Below are positions 44,001 through 52,549 of a stretch of 64,000 nucleotides of DNA, piece after piece. The notes under the pieces are model-generated. The model was given only the letters and a program-made list of their open reading frames with translations. It was not told the DNA's origin and searched no databases. How positions within the stretch are numbered: position 1 is the first letter of the stretch; the number at the start of each line of letters is the position of its first letter. Where the stretch lies: positions 1 to 64,000 of the forward strand of contig JAILBG010000089.1 of NCBI GenBank assembly GCA_024681215.1. Direction: 5' to 3'. The DNA comes from RUG563 sp024681215. Lineage in GTDB: Bacteria > Bacillota > Clostridia > Christensenellales > Aristaeellaceae. The translations under genes and the position numbers were made by a program.

Positions 44001-44165
44001 GCTGCCCTCGGCGTCCAGGATCTGCACGTCGCCCGTGTACTGCAGCAGGCGCATGGTCTGGGCGGCGTATTCTTCTGTTTCGGCTGCGGCACCGCACAGA
44101 AGCACGGCGATCAGCAAGACCGCAGCGGCGGAAAGAAAGATTTTTTTCCGGAGCGGAATTCTCAT
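38034..44165 (-). CDS. Giant secreted FecR-domain protein with MBG/YDG repeats (2043 aa)
   Basis: Signal peptide about 1-29 (IFLSAAAVLLIAVLLCGAAA), then a FecR-like domain (about 40-180; RLLQYTGDVQILDAEG, GTLLLDVEKKLDENEAV, IRGTIVGISVQP). Some 18 immunoglobulin-like MBG modules follow, each with a YDG-x-PLT or YDG-x-ALT motif. The central part alternates two module types in almost identical pairs of 162 aa. No LPXTG, SLH or transmembrane anchor is present at the C-terminus (TVFLGT). Likely a surface or secreted adhesin-like fibre whose length varies by repeat number. ATG 44165 is preceded by AAGGGAG; the longer frame overlaps its leader. Confidence 0.88.
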   Translation of the reverse strand: MRIPLRKKIFLSAAAVLLIAVLLCGAAAETEEYAAQTMRLLQYTGDVQILDAEGSPRFVMENVRFSSGETMMTGESSLASVGLDESKIVTVDELSSVEFIQQEDHILLSLKEGTLLLDVEKKLDENEAVDIQTSTMTVGIRGTIVGISVQPARPKTPNPGTETGLQSDGQGQIVTLWMMAGVGHVEFVDGEGNRNTFRASAGTAVILTDQDGNGTADSQPLMQQISSTAVPAAFVDYLKNNPSALLRVTNETGLTLDDLENGGGEGVPGAGPAESDYAASGSWLWLSKVTLVAQSATKMYDGKPLSRPDVLVDGLPVEFSCSVRISGEQTDAGSSGNVIKDYAIYNANNEDVTDHFIDIETVNGTLTVEKAQLTVWTDSAEKTYDGAPLTAKEAKLHRVPGYEKNDAPWKNSSFLVSPNVNEQTLYGICGTVIVHGKSPLTGATQDIPVNAGEKLTIYLNSTGETIRFEKTAVAADALPPELVNLYLDNPDLLAKACEQTGWTKADIEKRKAALGSANTADLTSRDGLNVSAASADSLILDFTDVQIHVDSSVTNYDGRALGPQEAKFISIPLDPTITVTATGSQTDVGSSKNGYEIKWGDANPNNFTVVEDLGTLTVYPAVLTVTTGSAAKAYDGTPLTCEDASVAGLAGGETATVTATGSQTDVGTSDNTYTLAWGTAKESNYTVTDSLGILTVTDALTPGAVSFTAGSASKIYDGTPLTVSNATAAGLPEGYTFSAVVEGSQTDAGAGTSTVVSWTILDASGADVTASFSNVSTATGTLKVNPAPLTVTTGSSSKSYNGTALTAPAKITGLVGSETATATATGSQTDVGASDNTYTLSWGTAKAGNYTVTETLGTLEVTPNTTPITFTAASTSKTYDGSPLTNGSVTAAGLPAGFTFTAAATGSQTDAGSSDNTVASYAILKDGSDVTANFSSVTTAKGTLTVSPAALTVTTGSATKSYDGTALTATAEITGLVGGETATVTAIGSQTDVGTSDNTYTFAWGTAKEGNYTVTETLGTLEVTANTTPITFTAASTSKTYDGSPLTDGSVTAEGLPAGFAFTAAASGSQTDAGSSDNTVASYAILKDGSDVTANFSSVSTAKGSLTVSPAPLTVTTGSATKSYDGTALTAPAEITGLVGGETATATATGSQTDVGTSDNTYSLSWGTAKAGNYTVTESLGTLEVTPNTTPITFTAASTSKTYDGTPLTDSGVTVEGLPAGYTFTAAASGSQTDAGSSDNTVASYVILKDGSDVTANFSSVSTTKGTLTVSPAPLTVTTRSASKAYDGTALTATAEITGLVGSETATATAIGSQTDVGTSDNTYSLSWGTAKAGNYSITETLGTLEVTANTTPITFTAASTSKTYDGSPLTDSGVTAAGLPAGFTFTAAATGTQTDAGSSGNTVSSYAILKDGSDVTANFSNVSTAKGTLTVSPAPLTVTTGSASKPYDGTALTALAEITGLIGSETATATATGSQTNVGTSDNTYTLSWGTAKEGNYTVTDGEIGTLEVTANNTYIVITSGTSSGTYTPFGLKNSDYSVEGDLPAALTLDVEITGFQEVAGTSNNTIAGYTIKDQNGEDKKAYFTNIHLNEGTLTLSKEKINVWTNSDTQPYKGSSYQTSTVSWTGVYGRDNPRTTDLSITDHINSWVRDVGTYELSYKAELIREDLMDKYEIGETKFGTFTITPAALTVTAGTASKVYDGTPLKDTTASLEGLLGSDAGKATVTATATITNADSVPYTYEIDWGEVNSKNYTVSEAPDTLTVDPLGLKFDLGGKTMTYGSVDFELYPTLTYTNGNHTGETVDPDLITFDEVETYTVKYTLFTGDTATLTVQGTVEDDAGEYSFTCNASVSGNASNYNFSYDNTTVTIKPLKVTIKTESQSKTYDGKPYPQDTEVPAPTITIEDAPGDFTIMFSVQNKEGQITNAGSVKNDYKIDWGDENPDNYEIIEDPNPGTLTITKATLTVSTPSGSHAYDGNPYTLGPATFTGLVGTETVTVNATGSRTEPGSSPNTYEVIWEDGTANKNNYEVVDGEIGTLTVFLGT
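39640..41830. repeat. Near-identical 486-bp direct tandem repeats (about 4.5 copies)
   Basis: A landmark (GGTGATTTC/T...GGGCCGTGCCGT) recurs at 39786, 40272, 40758, 41244 and 41730, exactly 486 bp each time. Each unit encodes one pair of MBG modules (162 aa). The high identity suggests recent expansion or homogenisation and possible copy-number variation or assembly collapse. Confidence 0.92.
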
Positions 44166-44327
44166 AAATAGCTCCCTTCTTTTCCAGCGCGTCAGGGCGC
44201 TGCACAGACGAAATACGGCCGGGAAAACGCGTCGGCCGGGAACGTGCGCGGAAGAAAACGGCGGGCGGATCCGCTGCTTTTGCAAAGGATGCCGGGGCTT
44301 GCCCATCCATCCCCATTTTCCCAGAAT

Positions 44328-44356
44328 ATTATAACCGATTTCCCGCTTAGCGTCAA
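44328..44356 (-). promoter_or_regulatory. Promoter of the FecR/MBG-CHASE2 operon
   Basis: TTGACG (44351-44356), 17 bp, TATAAT (44328-44333) on the minus strand, giving a 155-nt leader before ATG 44165. I see no named riboswitch in that leader. Confidence 0.8.
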
Positions 44357-44468
44357 CGCCGATATCGCCGGGAGGACGCCCGGAATACGCGGAAAAACAG
44401 CAGAAACGGGGCTGCCATTCATTGATACGTGACGCAGGGGAACGATGGCAGTTTTACGGGAAAGAAAA

Positions 44469-44514
44469 CCCGCTTCGCGCCCCGGAAAACAGTTCCGGGA
44501 TCACGAAGCGGGTG
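44469..44514 (-). terminator. Terminator after the solute-binding protein gene
   Basis: Outer arms CCCGCTTCG/CGAAGCGGG enclose an inner CCCGGAA/TTCCGGG stem; on the minus strand TTTTCTTT follows. Confidence 0.8.
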
Positions 44515-44548
44515 AATGATGCGTCAGCCTTTCCCTGAAGGGAGCCGC

Positions 44549-45511
44549 TTACTTGAAATAGTACCCGTCGTCCGGCGCCTTGCCGCCCACGGACTGGGGG
44601 TTGGCGGCGAAGAGGATGTCGTACAAGGGCGCGGCCTGGGCCTGCATGTCCGCGCCGGAAACGAACACCAGCGTGCAGGAGGGCAGGGCCTTTTCCGCCA
44701 CCGCCGCGGCGGGGATGATCTCCAGTTCGGCGATCTCCTGGGCGGCTTCGTGCACGTTTTCATTGGCGAAGGCGATGGAGGCTTCCAGATCCTGCATGAA
44801 CTGCGCCACGGCTTCGGGATTGCTTTCCAGGAATTCCCGGCGCACGATCACCACGCTCATGGAGAGCTGGGCGTCCTCCAGTCCGTTTTGCCGGGCGGCG
44901 TCGCCGAACAGCTCGGTTACGTCCAGGGCCTTGCGGTAGCCGTCGCCCTTGATGAGCAGGTTGGTCACCATGGGCTCGGGCAGCAGCACCACGTCCGCGT
45001 TGCCGGCCAGCGCCTGGGCCACCACCTCCGCGTGCTCGGAGAGGTATTCCATCTTCGCGTCCACCCCGTTGGTTTCCAGAATGTAGTTCATCACGTATTC
45101 CGGCGTGGCGCCCTGGCCGGCGGTGACGACGGTCCTGCCCGCCAGATCGGAAACGGACTGGATGCTTTCGCCCTTTTCCAGCACGTAGAGCATGCCCCGG
45201 GTGATGAGGGAAAGGGCCTTGACGCCGCCCTCGGTCTTGTTATAGAGCACCGCGCCGGCGTTGATGGGCACGGCGGCGATGTCCGCCTGGCCGGAAATGA
45301 TCAGGGCGTTGACGTTGGCAGGCTGGGATTCGATGAGGAATTCGTATGCGCCCTCGTTCTGCTTCATCATGTGGGCCACGGCCATGCCGGTGGGGCCCTT
45401 CAGCGCGGCCACCCGGACGGGGCGGGCCGGGGAGGTTTCGGCGGTGCACACCACCGTCGCCAGGGACAGGACCAACGCCAGGACGGCGATGGTTTTGATG
45501 ATCTTTTTCAT
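44549..45511 (-). CDS. Solute-binding protein of NitT/TauT/SsuA-like ABC family
   Basis: A 320-aa secreted binding protein: signal peptide about 1-24, then an NMT1-like periplasmic-binding fold (RVAALKGPTGMAVAHMM, AGRTVVTAGQGATPEYVMNYIL, LLPEPMVTNLL). Substrates of the family include sulfonates, nitrate, thiamin precursors and related compounds; none can be chosen here. No permease or ATPase gene is adjacent, so it is an orphan. It is 21 bp after the TM1266-type regulator and ends at a terminator. Confidence 0.85.
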   Translation of the reverse strand: MKKIIKTIAVLALVLSLATVVCTAETSPARPVRVAALKGPTGMAVAHMMKQNEGAYEFLIESQPANVNALIISGQADIAAVPINAGAVLYNKTEGGVKALSLITRGMLYVLEKGESIQSVSDLAGRTVVTAGQGATPEYVMNYILETNGVDAKMEYLSEHAEVVAQALAGNADVVLLPEPMVTNLLIKGDGYRKALDVTELFGDAARQNGLEDAQLSMSVVIVRREFLESNPEAVAQFMQDLEASIAFANENVHEAAQEIAELEIIPAAAVAEKALPSCTLVFVSGADMQAQAAPLYDILFAANPQSVGGKAPDDGYYFK

Positions 45512-45532
45512 GGTTCGATTCCTTCTTTCTTT

Positions 45533-45781
45533 TTAACGTTTTGTCATTGCGCTTTTTACCTGTACGCCGGGGATGTTGCCCAGCTTCCCGGTGAACGCGC
45601 CCAACTGTGTATCGCTCCCCCGGAGCAGGAGGCCGATCACCGCCATGCCCCGCTCGTGGTCCGGCACGCCGATGCGGCCGGTGACGATCTCCTGGTACTG
45701 GGAGATCACCTGGTTCACCCGGGGCGCCTGGGTGAGATCCTCGATCACGATGCCCAGGAACCCGATGCGTTCCTCCGCCAT
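45533..45781 (-). CDS. TM1266-type iron-only hydrogenase system regulator
   Basis: An 82-aa ACT/NikR-C-like protein (RIGFLGIVIED, YQEIVTGRIGVPDHERGMAVIGLLLRG, FTGKLGNIPGVQVKSAMTKR), matching the family usually found with [FeFe]-hydrogenase maturation genes. No hydrogenase or hydEFG gene lies in the window. It is the first gene after a leader that ends in an intrinsic terminator, and is likely co-transcribed with the solute-binding protein. Confidence 0.88.
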   Translation of the reverse strand: MAEERIGFLGIVIEDLTQAPRVNQVISQYQEIVTGRIGVPDHERGMAVIGLLLRGSDTQLGAFTGKLGNIPGVQVKSAMTKR

Positions 45782-45962
45782 AGCTTTTCCTCCTTTGCCG
45801 GAAAAAACGCACGGAGATAAGCGCCGTGCGTCCTTGCTCAGCTTATGCTGCCTCCTTTCGCTCTCGGGCCCGGACGCGTCCCTGCCCTCAAGGGAAACTG
45901 TGTTTTCCGCGCCGGACGCTGACCCTTATGGAAGCCACTTGGGCTTGCGATCCGGACGCTGA
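45782..45962 (-). promoter_or_regulatory. Structured leader with intrinsic terminator (riboswitch/attenuator candidate)
   Basis: About 180 nt of transcript precede the TM1266-type gene. Visible elements on the minus strand: AAGCC-caagt-GGCTT, two copies of TCAGCGTCCGG and a related GGACGCGTCC palindrome, CCCTTGAGGG, CAGC-ATAA-GCTG. Finally a strong terminator ACGCACGG/CCGTGCGT plus TTTTTT lies just before the ribosome site AAAGGAGG. The architecture fits ligand-controlled termination. I could not match a known riboswitch class. Confidence 0.7.
45802..45831 (-). terminator. Leader terminator before the TM1266-type gene
   Basis: CCGTGCGT/ACGCACGG 8-bp stem, 9-nt loop, then six T residues on the minus strand, located 21 bp before the start codon. 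Confidence 0.85.
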
Positions 45963-45966
45963 TCGT

Positions 45967-45995
45967 ATTATACACGGTTTTTCCGCGGTTTGCAA
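45967..45995 (-). promoter_or_regulatory. Promoter of the TM1266-type/solute-binding operon
   Basis: TTGCAA (45990-45995), 17 bp, TATAAT (45967-45972) on the minus strand. Confidence 0.8.
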
Positions 45996-46045
45996 CCCCG
46001 CCTGTCAGCCGCCTGCGGGAACGCCGGCGAAGGACGGGCGGCGGG

Positions 46046-47281
46046 TCAGACCAGGGTGGAAAAATAATCCTCCGGGGTCTCGGCCCGGCGGATCAGTTTG
46101 AAATCGCCGTCCTTCGTATAGAGCACCTCGGCGCTGCGGAGGCGGCCGTTGTACTGATAGCCCATGGAAAAGCCGTGGGCGCCGGTATCGTGGATCACCA
46201 CAAGATCGCCGATTTGGATTTCCGGCAGCATCCGGTCGATGGCGAATTTATCGTTGTTTTCGCACAGGCAGCCGGTGACGTCGTACATGTGATCCGCGGG
46301 GGCGTTCCGCTTGCCGCAGACGTGGATGTGGTGGTACGCGCCGTACATGGCCGGGCGCATCAGGTTGGAAGCGCAGGCGTCCACGCCGATATAGTCCTTG
46401 TAGATCTTCTTTTCGTGCACGGCCCTCGTCACCAGCCACCCGTGGGGGCCGGTCATATAGCGGCCCAATTCCGCCTTGATGCCCACGCGGCCCTTTGCGG
46501 GATCGCCGAACACCCGGGCGTATTCCGCCCGGACGCCTTCGCCCACCTGCAGGATATCCGTTTCCGTTTCCTCCGGGCGGTAGGGGATGCCGATGCCGCC
46601 GGAGAGGTTGATGAAGGCGAGCTCCAGCCCCGTTTCCTTTTCCAGCTCCGCCCCCAGATCGAACAGGATGCCCGCCAGGCGGGGGTAGTAGGAATTATCC
46701 ATGGTGCTGCTGGCCAGGAAAGCGTGCAGGCCGAATTTCTTCGCCCCCAGGGCCCTGAGCCGGGGCAGGCCGGCGCGCATCTGCTCCTTGGTCCAGCCGT
46801 ATTTGGATTCGCCGGGCTCGCCCATGATGGCGTTGCCCAATGTGAAGCTGCCGCCGGGGTTATAGCGCACGCACACCGTTTCCGGGATGCCGCCGTTGGC
46901 GGAAAGCAATTCGATATCGCTCAGGTCGTCCAGGTTCACGATAGCGTTCAGCCGCCTCGCGTGGGCCAGCTCCTCCGGGGGCATGGCGTTGGCGCTGAAC
47001 ATGATGTCCTCCCCGGAAAAGCCCGCCATTTCGGCCAGGAGCAATTCGCATTCGCTGGAGCAGTCCAGCCCGCAGTGCACCTGATGGTATAGTTTCAGCA
47101 CCGCCGGGTTGGGCAGGGCCTTCACGGCGAAATATTCCTGAAAATGCGGGGCCCAGGAAAAGGCCGCGTTCAGCTTTTTCGCGGTATCCAGGATGCCCTG
47201 CTCGTCATACAGATGAAAGGGCGTGGGAAAGCGGCGGGCGGCCTCCTCAAACACTTCGTCCGGCAAACGGAAATTCGGCAT
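46046..47281 (-). CDS. lysA: Diaminopimelate decarboxylase-like PLP enzyme
   Basis: A 411-aa fold-III PLP decarboxylase. The PLP lysine is K54 in YFAVKALPNP. Other typical elements are HCGLDCSSECEL, FINLSGGIGIPYRP, ELGRYMTGPHG and VDACASNLMRPAMYGAYH. It would convert meso-diaminopimelate to lysine; the divergent sequence leaves other diamino-acid or polyamine substrates possible. ATG 47281 is chosen because TAAGGATGG is correctly spaced; ATG 47293 is too close to it. Monocistronic with its own promoter. Confidence 0.85.
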   Translation of the reverse strand: MPNFRLPDEVFEEAARRFPTPFHLYDEQGILDTAKKLNAAFSWAPHFQEYFAVKALPNPAVLKLYHQVHCGLDCSSECELLLAEMAGFSGEDIMFSANAMPPEELAHARRLNAIVNLDDLSDIELLSANGGIPETVCVRYNPGGSFTLGNAIMGEPGESKYGWTKEQMRAGLPRLRALGAKKFGLHAFLASSTMDNSYYPRLAGILFDLGAELEKETGLELAFINLSGGIGIPYRPEETETDILQVGEGVRAEYARVFGDPAKGRVGIKAELGRYMTGPHGWLVTRAVHEKKIYKDYIGVDACASNLMRPAMYGAYHHIHVCGKRNAPADHMYDVTGCLCENNDKFAIDRMLPEIQIGDLVVIHDTGAHGFSMGYQYNGRLRSAEVLYTKDGDFKLIRRAETPEDYFSTLV

Positions 47282-47340
47282 ACACGAATCCATCCTTACT
47301 TCCGCGCTTTTGCCGCGGCTGCGGCAGTGCGGTCTGGTCC

Positions 47341-47369
47341 ATTATATGAAAAGCCGCAGGCGGGTGCAA
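47341..47369 (-). promoter_or_regulatory. lysA promoter
   Basis: TTGCAC (47364-47369), 17 bp, TATAAT (47341-47346), minus strand. Confidence 0.75.
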
Positions 47370-47429
47370 GCGGGCCGGGCGGAAAGGACAAATTAAAAAC
47401 AGCATCGGAGGCGGAGCGCGCCGGGTTTC

Positions 47430-47458
47430 TTGACAATTCCCCGCCGCCGCATTATCAT
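47430..47458 (+). promoter_or_regulatory. Promoter of the C26 hydrolase/phosphoesterase/endonuclease operon
   Basis: TTGACA (47430-47435), 17 bp, TATCAT (47453-47458), 26 bp before ATG 47484. Confidence 0.8.
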
Positions 47459-47483
47459 GAAAACGACCGAAGGGGGAAAGAAA

Positions 47484-48185
47484 ATGCTTTTGATCGGGAT
47501 CACGCCCGACTGGGACCGGGAGAAGGGCAAAGTGACCGTGAACCGGGATTACATGGACGCGGTGAGCCGGGCGGGGGCCGTGCCGGTGCTGCTGCCGCTG
47601 ACGGGGGACGTGTTCGCCTGGGAGGAGATCGTATCCCGGGTGGACGGGCTGCTGTTCTCCGGCGGCGGGGATATCGACCCCCGCATGTACGGGGAAGAAA
47701 AGCTGCCCTGCTGCGGCGAAGTGTCTCCGGAGCGGGACTGGATGGAAATGGATCTGCTGCGCCTGGCCATGGACCGGGACGTGCCGGTGCTGGCCGTCTG
47801 CCGGGGGCTGCAGGTGATGAACTGCGCCCTGGGCGGCACGCTGTACCAGGACATTTCGGCGCAGTATGCGGGGGCGCTGTGCCATCCCCGGGAGGACGTT
47901 CCCCGGGAGAAAGCGCATGACGTGATGATCCCGGAGGGGCGGCTGCTGCACCGCATCCTGGGGGTGGGGACCCTGGCGGTCAACAGCCGCCATCACCAGG
48001 GGATCAAGGCGCTGGGCCAGGGGCTTTTGCCCTGCGCCATTGCCCCGGACGGGCTGATCGAGGGGATCGAAATGCCGGGGAAGCGCTTCGCCCTGGGGGT
48101 GCAGTGGCACCCGGAAAGCATGTGCGAAAAGCACCCGGAGCAGCAGGCGATCTTCAATGCGTTTACGGAGGCGTGCAACGAATGA
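47484..48185 (+). CDS. Class I glutamine amidotransferase-like gamma-glutamyl hydrolase (peptidase C26)
   Basis: A 233-aa hydrolase of the PuuD/GGH type. Nucleophile Cys106 (AVCRGLQVMN), His209 and Glu211 (QWHPE), and the SGGGDIDP motif at 59-66 are all present. It should hydrolyse gamma-glutamyl bonds (for example gamma-glutamyl-GABA). The ribosome site GGGGGAAAG precedes ATG 47484. Its stop overlaps the next start by 4 bp. Confidence 0.9.
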   Translation: MLLIGITPDWDREKGKVTVNRDYMDAVSRAGAVPVLLPLTGDVFAWEEIVSRVDGLLFSGGGDIDPRMYGEEKLPCCGEVSPERDWMEMDLLRLAMDRDVPVLAVCRGLQVMNCALGGTLYQDISAQYAGALCHPREDVPREKAHDVMIPEGRLLHRILGVGTLAVNSRHHQGIKALGQGLLPCAIAPDGLIEGIEMPGKRFALGVQWHPESMCEKHPEQQAIFNAFTEACNE

Positions 48186-48913
48186 CGGAAATCGCGCTGG
48201 TGGCCGATCTGCACGGCAATCTCCCCGCCACGGAGGCGGTGGACGCCGATCTGCGCGCCCGGGGGATCGGGAGGATCTGGTGCCTGGGGGACGTGGTGGG
48301 GAAGGGCCCTTCCTCCGCCGACACCTTCGATTGGGCGGTCAGCCGGTGCGAATTCATCCTGCAGGGGAACTGGGACGAGGGGATCGGGAAAAAGCTGTTC
48401 CCCAAGGACGAATTCTATTACCGGCAGCTGGGGGAAAAGCGGATGCGGATGCTGACGGAATTCCCCCTGGAGCACGTCTGCCGCATTTCCGGGCGGAAAA
48501 TGCGCCTGTTCCACGGCCGGCCCACCATGCCCCAGCCGTATTACGTGCACGACGAATACGACCTGCTTTCCCCATATTTCGCGCCGGATTATGACGTGGT
48601 GGGCTATGCCGACGTGCACCGGCAGGGGATGCGGGTGCTGGGATTCAAGGGGATCTTGTTCAACACCGGCAGCGTGGGCAACGGCCTGGGCGTGGCCATG
48701 GCCCAGTACGCCATCCTGCGGGGCGACGTGGACGGGGAGGAAAAAACGCCCCTGGATATCGCCCTCATCACCGTGCCTTACGACCGGGAGAGGGCCGTCC
48801 GGGATGCGGAGGAGGCCGGAAAACAGGGCCTGCACAACTGGGAAGCGTTTATCCAGGAGATCCGGACCGGGGTGTACGCCCGGAACAACGGCACCGTGAG
48901 GAAAAATCTGTGA
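48182..48913 (+). CDS. Metallophosphoesterase (YfcE-like)
   Basis: A 243-aa calcineurin-like phosphoesterase with VADLHGN, LGDVVGKGP, GNWDEG (the usual GNHD has Trp for His) and FHGRP/ADVHRQG motifs. The substitution in the GNHD box is seen in some phosphodiesterase subfamilies. Substrate is unknown. Coupled by 4-bp overlaps on both sides to the C26 hydrolase and endonuclease IV genes. Confidence 0.85.
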   Translation: MTEIALVADLHGNLPATEAVDADLRARGIGRIWCLGDVVGKGPSSADTFDWAVSRCEFILQGNWDEGIGKKLFPKDEFYYRQLGEKRMRMLTEFPLEHVCRISGRKMRLFHGRPTMPQPYYVHDEYDLLSPYFAPDYDVVGYADVHRQGMRVLGFKGILFNTGSVGNGLGVAMAQYAILRGDVDGEEKTPLDIALITVPYDRERAVRDAEEAGKQGLHNWEAFIQEIRTGVYARNNGTVRKNL

Positions 48914-49758
48914 GCATTTTATTCGGCCCCGCGGGCAATTCCGATTCCTTCTATGCCCAGGGCTACAAGGCCAGCTGGCAGGCCCCGGCGTGGCTGCACG
49001 CCATGGGGCTGAACGCCTACGAGTATTCCTTCGGCCGGGGCGTGCAGCTTCGGGAGGACACGGCGGATAAGATCGCCGGGGAAGCCCGGAAATACGGCGT
49101 CACGGTGAGCGCCCACGCGCCGTACTTTATCAACCTGGCCAACCCCGATCCGGAAAAGAGGGAAAACTCCTTCCGGGATATCCTGGAGAGCGCGCGGCTG
49201 GTAAAGCGCCTGGGGGGCGACCGGGCGGTGGTGCACGTGGGCGCGGTGATGAAAATGGAGCGCCAGGAAGCGCTGGCGAACTGCCGCGCGGGGATCCGGG
49301 AGGCGTACGCCCGGCTGGAGGACGCGGGCCTGGGCGAAATCCATCTCTGCCCCGAAACCATGGGCCGGCCCGGACAGATCGGGAGCCTGGTGGAGACGCT
49401 GGATTTTTGCCTGACGGACGAACGGCTGATCCCCTGCGTGGATTTCGCCCACCTCCACGCCCTGAGCGGCGGGGGCCTGAAGGAAACGGAGGATTTCGCC
49501 AGAGTGCTGGACGCCGTGGAAGGCGCCCTGGGCCTTGAAAGGGCCAGGAGCATGCACGTGCACTTTTCCACCATTGAGTTTACGGAAAAGGGCGAAAAGC
49601 GCCACCGCACCTTCGCGGAAGCGCAGTACGGCCCGCGGTTCGGGCACCTGGCGCCGCTACTGAAGGCGCGGGGCTATCGGGCGCGGATCATCTGCGAATG
49701 CCACGGCACCATGGCGGAGGATGCCCGGGCCATGAAGGACATATACGACGCGCTGTGA
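48910..49758 (+). CDS. nfo: Deoxyribonuclease IV-like AP endonuclease
   Basis: A 282-aa TIM-barrel protein of the endonuclease IV family (SAHAPYFINLANPD, AVVHVGAV, LCPETMGRPGQIGSL, CVDFAHLHA, HVHFSTIEF, ICECHGTM), with the expected metal-binding His/Glu/Asp residues. It cleaves abasic DNA sites in base-excision repair. Start GTG 48910 overlaps the previous stop by 4 bp. A terminator follows. Confidence 0.85.
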   Translation: MSILFGPAGNSDSFYAQGYKASWQAPAWLHAMGLNAYEYSFGRGVQLREDTADKIAGEARKYGVTVSAHAPYFINLANPDPEKRENSFRDILESARLVKRLGGDRAVVHVGAVMKMERQEALANCRAGIREAYARLEDAGLGEIHLCPETMGRPGQIGSLVETLDFCLTDERLIPCVDFAHLHALSGGGLKETEDFARVLDAVEGALGLERARSMHVHFSTIEFTEKGEKRHRTFAEAQYGPRFGHLAPLLKARGYRARIICECHGTMAEDARAMKDIYDAL

Positions 49759-49770
49759 ATCGGCAACATG

Positions 49771-49804
49771 AAAACAGCCTCCCGCAATTTTCGGGAGGCT
49801 GTTT
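49771..49804. terminator. Terminator between endonuclease IV and YARHG genes
   Basis: AAACAGCCTCCCG/CGGGAGGCTGTTT, a long perfect stem with a 6-nt loop, placed between convergent genes. Confidence 0.9.
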
Positions 49805-49814
49805 GCTGACGTTT

Positions 49815-50723
49815 TCAGAATTCCTCGGCAGGGCTGAGGGACTGCAGGAAGCCGTGGGGAATGAAGCCCCGGGCTGGCTTGCCCGCCGCCGTGGTTTCGA
49901 TATAATCCCAGATCTGGCCGTTCTGGTTGGTCATGGAGGTCAGGTATTTCACGGTATCCCCCTGGCTCAGGGTGCGGATGGCGGTGTTGGACAGCATGGG
50001 GTCGTCGGTGAGGGTCACATTGCCCAGCACGGCGCTTTCGTCGTAATCGAACTGCAGCATGGTGTTGCAGTCCACCCGGCCCGTGATGCTGGAGGGATGG
50101 ACGTAGCCCACGCGGATGGAACGGTTGTTGGTTTCATAAAAGACCAGCAGCCAGCCGCTTTCCCAGCCCGCGGCGTATACCGCGCCGTTGGTGCTGACGG
50201 CGGCCTTGCCGTTGGCCCCGCGCCAGGCGTCGAAGCTGGGGGCGGAATAGACGGGCAGGGTCTGGTCCGCTTTCAGATTGACAAAGGAAAAGCCGGACAG
50301 CATCAGCCCCGAAAGGGGAGGCGTGTAATCGGCGTAGCATTTCCGCCCGGGGGTGTGCTTCTTTTCCCCCAGGTCGTCCATCTGGCCCGCCACCTTTTTG
50401 ATGGTGTAGTAGTTGTCCCACTCCAGCTGGGAGAGCTTGGGATACACCTGTTTCTGATTGTCGGGGTTGGCGTTGGGCGTATACCAGGGCTGGGAACGGA
50501 ACCACATATCGTACTTCCCGCCGGCAATGAACACATAGCCGTGACGGGCGAAGATCTCATTGAAAATATAGCCGAGGGATTCCCGGTCCCACTCCCAAAG
50601 CTCCTCTTCGGTGAGACGGCGGGTGTTGCTGTCCGGGATCAGGTACATCTGGTCCGCCAGCGCGGGAAAGGCACAGGTGAACAGGAGAGAAAGCAAAAGC
50701 AGCACGGCCACGGTTTTTTTCAT
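49815..50723 (-). CDS. Secreted YARHG-domain protein
   Basis: A 302-aa protein: signal peptide 1-23 (VAVLLLLSLLFTCAFPALA), YARHG domain (about 35-115; LGYIFNEIFARHGYVF, FRSQPWYTP) and a C-terminal SH3-like region (about 155-300). The YARHG domain is extracellular and thought to bind cell-wall or peptide ligands, but its role is not settled. It has its own strong promoter. Confidence 0.85.
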   Translation of the reverse strand: MKKTVAVLLLLSLLFTCAFPALADQMYLIPDSNTRRLTEEELWEWDRESLGYIFNEIFARHGYVFIAGGKYDMWFRSQPWYTPNANPDNQKQVYPKLSQLEWDNYYTIKKVAGQMDDLGEKKHTPGRKCYADYTPPLSGLMLSGFSFVNLKADQTLPVYSAPSFDAWRGANGKAAVSTNGAVYAAGWESGWLLVFYETNNRSIRVGYVHPSSITGRVDCNTMLQFDYDESAVLGNVTLTDDPMLSNTAIRTLSQGDTVKYLTSMTNQNGQIWDYIETTAAGKPARGFIPHGFLQSLSPAEEF

Positions 50724-50787
50724 GCGACAGACCTCCTTTTTTGATCCGGCTTTTTATGCGCTTCTAAGCATTGCTATTTTCAGGGTT

Positions 50788-50816
50788 ATTATACACAATT
50801 CGGCTGCGTCAGTCAA
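50788..50816 (-). promoter_or_regulatory. Promoter of the YARHG gene
   Basis: TTGACT (50811-50816), 17 bp, TATAAT (50788-50793), minus strand. Confidence 0.85.
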
Positions 50817-50828
50817 TGTTCGGGCATT

Positions 50829-50855
50829 GAAAAAGGGCCGCCGGAGCGGCCCTCG
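50829..50855 (-). terminator. groEL terminator
   Basis: GAGGGCCGC/GCGGCCC stem with a 4-nt loop then TTTTTC on the minus strand. Confidence 0.8.
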
Positions 50856-50883
50856 GGGATTCGGAAAAACCTTTGCGGCGCGA

Positions 50884-52512
<1,629 letters not shown>

Positions 52513-52549
52513 ATTATTTCCACTCCTTCTGATTTGATGCTGTGCTGGA

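Noticed and set aside
39309..44171. A 1620-codon plus-strand open frame antisense to the FecR/MBG gene
   Set aside because: Same reason: repeat-derived GC-rich antisense frame with no signal peptide, start signal or family features.
45782..45962. T-box, SAM, cobalamin, Moco or NiCo riboswitch identity
   Set aside because: None of the conserved words of these classes could be placed with confidence by eye; kept as an unclassified leader.
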